From assembly GCF_024753285.1 (NCBI RefSeq), contig NZ_JANUGW010000016.1, positions 62,001 to 126,000 on the forward strand: 64,000 nucleotides of DNA, in the 5' to 3' direction. The translations under genes and the position numbers were made by a program. This document shows, in pieces, positions 58,704 to 64,000 of this stretch (position 1 is the first letter of the stretch; every line of letters begins with the position of its first letter). The stretch is from Massilia pinisoli (GTDB lineage Bacteria; Pseudomonadota; Gammaproteobacteria; Burkholderiales; Burkholderiaceae_D). The notes beneath the pieces are model-generated. The model was not told the origin of the DNA. It did not search any database and saw only the letters and a program-made list of their open reading frames with translations.

Positions 58704-59228
58704 ATGAGTTGTCGCGTACGTCGTCTGTCGAACCTGACCGATCCGGACATCGAAGGGCTCGCCGCCGTGCTGTTCGACTGCGTCGAGGGAGGCGCATCCG
58801 TCGGGTTCATGCATCCGTTCACGTTGAGCCAGGCGCTCGCGTGGTGGCGCGGGCTCGCTGCCGACGTCGAGGCCGGACGGCGCGTGCTGCTCGTGGCCGA
58901 GGACGAGTACGGCATCGTCGGCACCGTCCACCTCGTGCTGGCGATGCCGGACAACCAGCCGCATCGGGCCGATTTGTGCAAGATGCTCGTGATGCGCCGC
59001 GCGCGCAAGCAGGGTGTCGGCGCGGCGCTGATGGACGCGGCGGAGCGCGAGGCGCGCGCTTCCGGCAAGACGTTGCTCGTGCTCGATACGGCCAGCCAGG
59101 ATGCCGAGCGGTTGTACGCGCGCATGGGGTGGACGCGGCTGGGTGTCGTGCCGGGGTTTGCGTTGTTGCCGGAGGGCGGATTGTGTCATACGACGTATTT
59201 TTATCGTGAGCTGACGATCGCCGGATAG
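58704..59228 (+). CDS. GNAT-family N-acetyltransferase
   Basis: A 174-residue GNAT protein: VLLVAEDEYGIVGTVHLVLA (motif around the beta strands), then LCKMLVMRRARKQGVGAALM with the acetyl-CoA loop (R/Q-x-x-G-x-G/A, RKQGVGAA), and VLDTASQDAERLYARMGWTR near the C-terminus. AGGAG precedes ATG 58704, two bases after the regulator stop, so they form an operon. The acyl acceptor is unknown; such genes near XRE-cupin regulators often inactivate a toxic amine. Confidence 0.88.
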   Translation: MSCRVRRLSNLTDPDIEGLAAVLFDCVEGGASVGFMHPFTLSQALAWWRGLAADVEAGRRVLLVAEDEYGIVGTVHLVLAMPDNQPHRADLCKMLVMRRARKQGVGAALMDAAEREARASGKTLLVLDTASQDAERLYARMGWTRLGVVPGFALLPEGGLCHTTYFYRELTIAG

Positions 59229-59509
59229 CTCGACGGTGAAGCGGTGATCGATCAGGCGGAACCTCGCTGCCCGATTGTAGTCGCCGATATGTGCAAGGCT
59301 GATATTGAGCAAAAATGCGACATTTTAGTTCTTTCTGGAAATACATTTATGTTTCCCTTGGGAATCAATGTAAAATGTAAGCCGATTTTGGCGGGCTGAC
59401 TGGAGGTGCGCCGCGGCCGTCGTGGAGAGCGCCGGTCCCGCCAAAGACTATCTAACGGTATCGTGCGGTCTTGCGCCGGCGACGCCCCTCTGGATAAGAA
59501 GGTCGCTGA
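59229..59509. other. Upstream region of the c-di-GMP gene
   Basis: 281 bases with an AT-rich core (59280-59390). A TAAAAT at 59371-59376 is a possible -10, with no good -35; TTCCC-TT-GGGAA at 59353-59364 is a short palindrome. No coding sequence was recognised. Confidence 0.3.
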
Positions 59510-62500
59510 GTGAGCTCCAAATCGATCGCCCTGCCGCTGCGCGTTTTTCACAGACTTCCGTTGCCTGGACAACTCGTCCTGATAGCGGCAGTTATCTTGC
59601 CTTGCCTATGGGCTCTCGTGATAGTGTCGTTACACGGTACATATGAGAAAACTTTGGCGGAGGCCGCCGAGGACAGCAATAACATCGCGCGTCTGTTCGC
59701 GGAAGAAGTCAATTCTTCCATCAATGCGATCGACCTGACGGTGATCGACCTGCGCGAACGTTGGCTCGACGCCCCGGACAGGTTTGATGACTATGTCCAC
59801 AAGCGTCAGGCAATTCTCGAAAGACCTGTGGCATTTCAGGTAAGTATCATCGACGCCGCGGGGCATCTGGCGTATTCGAGCGTGGACCGCTCCGCGCCGA
59901 GGCTCGATTTAAGCGACCGCGAGCACTTTCGCACCCATCTTGGCGGAATCGACAAACTGTTCGTCAGCCGCCCGGTCAAGGGCCGGGTGTCCGGACGGGG
60001 AAGTGTCCAGTTTACCCGTCCATTGCTTGCCGCCGGGAATCGTTTCGCCGGCGTGATCGTGTTGTCGGTGGCCCCGGAATACTTCACCCGGTTTTCGGGG
60101 AAGCTTCAACTTGGCCAGCACGGGACGGTCGCCCTTGTTCGCGAGGACGGCATCTTCGTCGCGCGCGAGCCGGCAGTGTCGTCCGAGCCGCCCAACATGT
60201 TGCGGACGATGCCGGACTTTGGCGCGATAGGCACGGAAACACTGATGTATTCGCGTGCCTCGCAGATCGACGGTGTCGTTCGGCTCTACGCCTGGCGCGT
60301 ATTGCCGCTGAAGGCCCTGGGGGTGGCGGTCGGCCGCAGCCGTGATGAAATTCTCGAACCCTATATCCGGCAACGGAATCTGGTGTTGACCGGTGCATAT
60401 GGGCTGTCCATTCTGATTGTCCTGGTCAGCTATAGTGTGCTGACCGGACTGCGCGACCGTGCCCGCGCCCGCGTCGCTCTCGAGGAAAGCGAGTTTCGCT
60501 GGAAATACGCGCTCGAAGGCGCGGGCGATGGCGTCTGGGATTGGGATGGTCGGACCGATACGGTGTACTTTTCTCACCGCTGGCGTGAGATGCTTGGCTA
60601 TGACGACGACGAGATCCGGACCGGGAAACAGTGGGAAAACCTGATCCATCCGGAGGACCGTGGACGGGTTCTCGACGCGACCGCCAAATTGATCGCCGGG
60701 CTGATGCCGACATTGGCGATGGAATATCGCATGCGGGCGAAGGACGGGAGCTGGCGCTGGATCTTCAGTCGCGGCATGGTCATCGGTACCGATGCGGATG
60801 GACAGGCAGTGCGGGTGATCGGCACCCATACCGACCTGACGGACCGTAAGCTGCAGGAAGAGGCGCTTCATCAGGTGGAGCAGATGCACGCCGCGCAGGC
60901 CCTGTTTCAAAGCGAACAGCGTTTCCACCAGCTTGCCGATGCAATGCCGCAAATCGTATGGACGGCCAACGCCGACGGCGGTATCGATTACGCCAACAGT
61001 TGGGTGCGTGCCTACACTGGTCTGGTCGACGACATCAATGCTGAGAACTGGGTCACGATACTGCACCCGGATGACGTTGCTCAGACGCTGTCCATCTGGG
61101 AGGCCGCGGTTCGCTCGGGCACTATCTTCGAGACCGAATATCGCGTATTCCGTAGCGCCGACGGGAGCTATCGCTGGCATCAGGCGCGTGCCATACCGAT
61201 CCGGGACGAATACGGCACGATCGTAAAATGGTACGGCACCACCACCGACAATCACGACACGCGGTTGGCGAATGACGAAATCCGCAGGTTGGCCCACCGT
61301 CTCGGCACGACGCTCGAAAGCATCACGGAAGCGTTCCTTACAGTCGATCTGGACTGGAAATTCACGTATGTCAACAAGGAAACCGAGCGCCTGCTTGAGC
61401 GTGATCGTGCGCAATTGCTTGGATGCGTCTTATGGGACGAATATCCGGATCTCGTCGGCGGGATCGCCAATACCGAATTCCGGAGAGCCATCCGTGAACA
61501 CTGTACCGTCGAGTTTGATATTTACTTCCCGCCACTGAATCGATGGTTCAAGGTTCGCGCGTATCCGTCATCGGAAGGGCTTGCGGTATATTGCCGCGAT
61601 ATCAGCGCAAGCCGGCGCCTGCAGACGTTCAAGAACGAGCAGATGAAATTGCTGGAACGGATGGCACTGGGTGCGCCGTTGCCCGAGCTCCTGGAACTGG
61701 CGACCAGGATCGTCGAATCGTCCGGGCATGCCATGCAATGTGCCGTGATGTTGCTGGGCGCGGACGGTGCCGCCTTCGAAAGCGTGGTCGCGCCAAGTCT
61801 TCCGGCTCCGTTACGCGGCATCCTGGAAGAATTCGATGTTGACGCGGTATTGCCGCCCGATCGGCGCGCACGGCTGCAAGCAGGGCCGGTGTTCGTCGCC
61901 GACGTGGGGGACGATCCGAGCTGGACTGGTGCGCACGATTCCGCTGCACGCCATGGGGACCGCGCGTGCTGGTGGTATGCGATTCGCTCTGGTCAAGATC
62001 GGTTGCTCGGTACACTCGCGGTGTTCACGGCAACCGGACGTGTGCCCGATCAAGGCGAAATGGAGATTCTTGGTCTGTGCGTCCACACGGTAAGCATCGC
62101 GGTGGAACGACTTCACATTGAACGCAAGGCCCGCGCAAGCGAGGACCTGCTCGAATATCAGTCGAATTACGACACCCTGACGGGACTTGCCAACCGTAAT
62201 TTGCTTTGCGAAAGGACGAGTCAGACGATGGCGCGCGCCATGGGCCGGGGCGAGCAGGCCTGGCTTGTCTGTATCGATCTCGACCGCTTCGCCGTGGTCA
62301 ACGAAACGCTGGGCCACGAAGCCGGCGACCTGGTCCTGCAAGAGACAGCGGCCCGCTTGAGGGCGGCATTGGGGCCGAACGATACGGCCGCGCGGACCGG
62401 TGGCGATGAATTTGTGCTGGTGCTGGCCGACGTACCCGACGAGCACGCCGCGATCCATGCAGTCCAGCGTATCATGGCCACCCTGGGCGAACCGATCAAC

Positions 62501-63871
62501 GTAGGCGAGCATGTGCATTTCCTGAGCTGCACGTCCGGGTTATCGGTATTCCCGGCTGACGGCGATACGGCGAACGCGTTGATCAAGAATGCCCACATCG
62601 CGATGCAGCGCGCCAAGGAAGCGGGCGGTGGTGAGTTACAGTTTTATACGGCGTCGATGAAAGCGCGCGCGATGGAACGCCTGCGACTCGAGGGCGACCT
62701 GCGGCATGCCGTCCAGCAGGGCGAATTGCTGTTGCATTATCAGCCGCAAGTCGACGTGCGCACCGGGCGGATCGTCGGCGTGGAAGCCCTGCTGCGATGG
62801 GCGCATCCCGAGCTCGGCATGATTCCGCCCGACCGGTTCATCGACCTGGCGGAACAAACCGGGCAGATCGTCCCGATTGGCACGTGGGTATTGCGGACCG
62901 CGTGCGCGGACGCCAAGCGTTGGCATAGCGCCGGCTGGGACGGCCTGCGTGTCGGTGTCAATCTGTCGGGCAAGCAGTTCTACCAGCCGGATCTGATCGA
63001 GGTCGTGACAGGGGTCCTGGCGGAATCAGGGCTCGCCGCACGCTACCTGGACATCGAGTTGACGGAGGGCCTGGTGATGACCGACATCGACCAGGCACTC
63101 GCCACGATGAATGCGCTGAAGGGGCTCGGCGTACAGCTGTCACTGGACGACTTCGGCACCGGCTACTCCAGCCTGTCGTATCTGAAACGCTTCCCGATCG
63201 ATGTGCTGAAGATCGACAAGTCATTCGTCAGGGACGTCACCACCGATCCGGACGCGGCGGCAATCGCGCGGTCCATCATTTCGCTTGCCCAAAGCCTGCA
63301 ATTGCAAGTCATCGCGGAAGGCGTGGAAACCCAGGAGCAGCTGAGCTATCTGACGACCTACCGTTGTGATCAGATCCAGGGCTACTATTTCAGCCGTCCG
63401 GTACCGGCTGCGGAATTCGAACAATTGCTGAGCGAGGAGCGTGTGCTGCCTGCGGCGCGTCCTGACGAACAGGTGCGGACGGTGCTGCTCGTTGACGACG
63501 ACCCTAGCGTCAGCGCGGCATTGCGCCGACTTCTGCGCCGCCAGGGCTATCGGGTCTTGCACGCGGAAAGCGGAGAGGAAGGGTTGAGCTTGCTTGCCTT
63601 GAACGACGTCCAGGTTGTCATCTCCGACCAGCGCATGCCCGGCATGATGGGCATCGAATTCCTGTCACGCGTCAAGCAGATACACCCGCAGATTATCCGG
63701 ATCATGTTGTCGGGCTACACGGCGGTCGACGCGATCATCGAAGCGACCAATAGCGGTGCCGTGTTCCGGTTCCACACGAAACCTTGGGACGACGAGGCCT
63801 TGTGCGCGAGTATCGCCGACGCATTCCGTTATCACTGGTTGATGCGCAATGTGGAAACTGCGTTGACGTGA
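59510..63871 (+). CDS. Multi-domain c-di-GMP signalling protein: sensor-PAS-GAF-GGDEF-EAL-REC
   Basis: Inner-membrane protein of 1453 residues. Helices near 19-44 and 290-315 enclose a dCache-type periplasmic sensor. Cytoplasmic part: three PAS/PAC domains (~325-720), a GAF-type region (~730-855), GGDEF (site at 964-968, RTGGDEFVLVL), EAL (1092-1094, VGVEALLRW, with DDFGTGYSS and AEGVET) and a C-terminal receiver with Asp1373 in VISDQRMPG and Lys in HTKPW. The GGDEF lacks the RxxD inhibitory site. All catalytic motifs look intact. GTG start 59510. Confidence 0.9.
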   Translation: MSSKSIALPLRVFHRLPLPGQLVLIAAVILPCLWALVIVSLHGTYEKTLAEAAEDSNNIARLFAEEVNSSINAIDLTVIDLRERWLDAPDRFDDYVHKRQAILERPVAFQVSIIDAAGHLAYSSVDRSAPRLDLSDREHFRTHLGGIDKLFVSRPVKGRVSGRGSVQFTRPLLAAGNRFAGVIVLSVAPEYFTRFSGKLQLGQHGTVALVREDGIFVAREPAVSSEPPNMLRTMPDFGAIGTETLMYSRASQIDGVVRLYAWRVLPLKALGVAVGRSRDEILEPYIRQRNLVLTGAYGLSILIVLVSYSVLTGLRDRARARVALEESEFRWKYALEGAGDGVWDWDGRTDTVYFSHRWREMLGYDDDEIRTGKQWENLIHPEDRGRVLDATAKLIAGLMPTLAMEYRMRAKDGSWRWIFSRGMVIGTDADGQAVRVIGTHTDLTDRKLQEEALHQVEQMHAAQALFQSEQRFHQLADAMPQIVWTANADGGIDYANSWVRAYTGLVDDINAENWVTILHPDDVAQTLSIWEAAVRSGTIFETEYRVFRSADGSYRWHQARAIPIRDEYGTIVKWYGTTTDNHDTRLANDEIRRLAHRLGTTLESITEAFLTVDLDWKFTYVNKETERLLERDRAQLLGCVLWDEYPDLVGGIANTEFRRAIREHCTVEFDIYFPPLNRWFKVRAYPSSEGLAVYCRDISASRRLQTFKNEQMKLLERMALGAPLPELLELATRIVESSGHAMQCAVMLLGADGAAFESVVAPSLPAPLRGILEEFDVDAVLPPDRRARLQAGPVFVADVGDDPSWTGAHDSAARHGDRACWWYAIRSGQDRLLGTLAVFTATGRVPDQGEMEILGLCVHTVSIAVERLHIERKARASEDLLEYQSNYDTLTGLANRNLLCERTSQTMARAMGRGEQAWLVCIDLDRFAVVNETLGHEAGDLVLQETAARLRAALGPNDTAARTGGDEFVLVLADVPDEHAAIHAVQRIMATLGEPINVGEHVHFLSCTSGLSVFPADGDTANALIKNAHIAMQRAKEAGGGELQFYTASMKARAMERLRLEGDLRHAVQQGELLLHYQPQVDVRTGRIVGVEALLRWAHPELGMIPPDRFIDLAEQTGQIVPIGTWVLRTACADAKRWHSAGWDGLRVGVNLSGKQFYQPDLIEVVTGVLAESGLAARYLDIELTEGLVMTDIDQALATMNALKGLGVQLSLDDFGTGYSSLSYLKRFPIDVLKIDKSFVRDVTTDPDAAAIARSIISLAQSLQLQVIAEGVETQEQLSYLTTYRCDQIQGYYFSRPVPAAEFEQLLSEERVLPAARPDEQVRTVLLVDDDPSVSAALRRLLRRQGYRVLHAESGEEGLSLLALNDVQVVISDQRMPGMMGIEFLSRVKQIHPQIIRIMLSGYTAVDAIIEATNSGAVFRFHTKPWDDEALCASIADAFRYHWLMRNVETALT

Positions 63872-63913
63872 ACGGGCCAGTATCGCGTCTGCCCGCATGC
63901 GTAATCGTACAAA

Positions 63914-63954
63914 ACAAAGCCCCGCCGGCTTGCGCCGGCAGGGCTTTGTTTTTA
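63914..63954 (+). terminator. Intrinsic terminator after the c-di-GMP gene
   Basis: ACAAAGCCC-C-GCCGGC-TTGC-GCCGGC-A-GGGCTTTGT stem (two mismatched bulges) followed by a T-run, about 40 bases after the stop. No gene is seen after it up to the window end. Confidence 0.9.
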
Positions 63955-64000
63955 CATATTGGTGGAGGTCAAGGCAAAAAACGCCGCGCGATTTTCCTTG

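Overview
The window is GC-rich (roughly two thirds G+C by eye), densely coding, and carries gene sets typical of Betaproteobacteria. The rpsP-rimM-trmD-rplS operon, a DUF3579 gene, an exeA/gspB pair, a CobD/CbiB-family gene and the general codon use suggest Oxalobacteraceae, probably Massilia or a close relative. This is inferred from gene content and was not checked by any search. No rRNA, tRNA, CRISPR array, insertion sequence or integrase was seen.

Layout. 1-9.9 kb is core: the 3' end of alaS, a TusA-like sulfur carrier, etfB-etfA with an acyl-CoA dehydrogenase, a TM2-domain membrane protein, the rpsP-rimM-trmD-rplS ribosomal/tRNA-methylation operon, a CoA-pyrophosphatase-type NUDIX hydrolase and a CobD/CbiB-family membrane protein. 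10-13.6 kb is a looser accessory stretch of small genes (DUF3579, CBS pair, TonB-C-like, DUF2199, small membrane proteins) and a truncated VOC/PhnB gene remnant. 13.6-17.3 kb has an M16 zinc peptidase and an SDR. 17.3-25.7 kb, on the minus strand, holds an N-acetylglucosamine salvage cluster (nagK-nagA-SIS deaminase-nagZ) with a near-consensus promoter, a tandem TGGTATT-type operator candidate and a GntR/UTRA regulator gene downstream. 25.7-32.8 kb, also minus, has an AI-2E-type permease, htpX, a CocE-type hydrolase, a repeat-built DUF2807-like protein and a TraB/GumN protein. 33-39.2 kb, plus strand, has gspA-gspB-mobB, a YjfB-like gene and a bufferin-type RiPP locus: a DUF2282 precursor followed by a DUF692-DUF2063 fusion.

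39.2-49.7 kb has a DUF883-like gene, an S4 RNA-binding protein, fumC, a FimV-like protein, a putative structured non-coding RNA, an HxlR regulator, fliT, an M13 metallopeptidase, a methyltransferase, a CsbD protein and a DPP-IV-type S9 peptidase. 49.7-64 kb has a candidate small RNA, an LMW-phosphatase/MATE pair, a diheme cytochrome c, a secreted alpha/beta hydrolase, cbpA-cbpM, an Nramp transporter, tandem PfpI/DJ-1 paralogues, an XRE-cupin regulator with a GNAT acetyltransferase, and a 1453-residue PAS-GAF-GGDEF-EAL-receiver protein.

Points of most interest are the compact bufferin locus with fused maturation enzyme, the Nag operator/promoter, the unassigned structured RNA near 43 kb and the orphan terminator near 49.9 kb that implies a small RNA. 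Start codons were moved where a Shine-Dalgarno sequence or a stop/start overlap gave a better choice; all functions are from motif reading, not database comparison.
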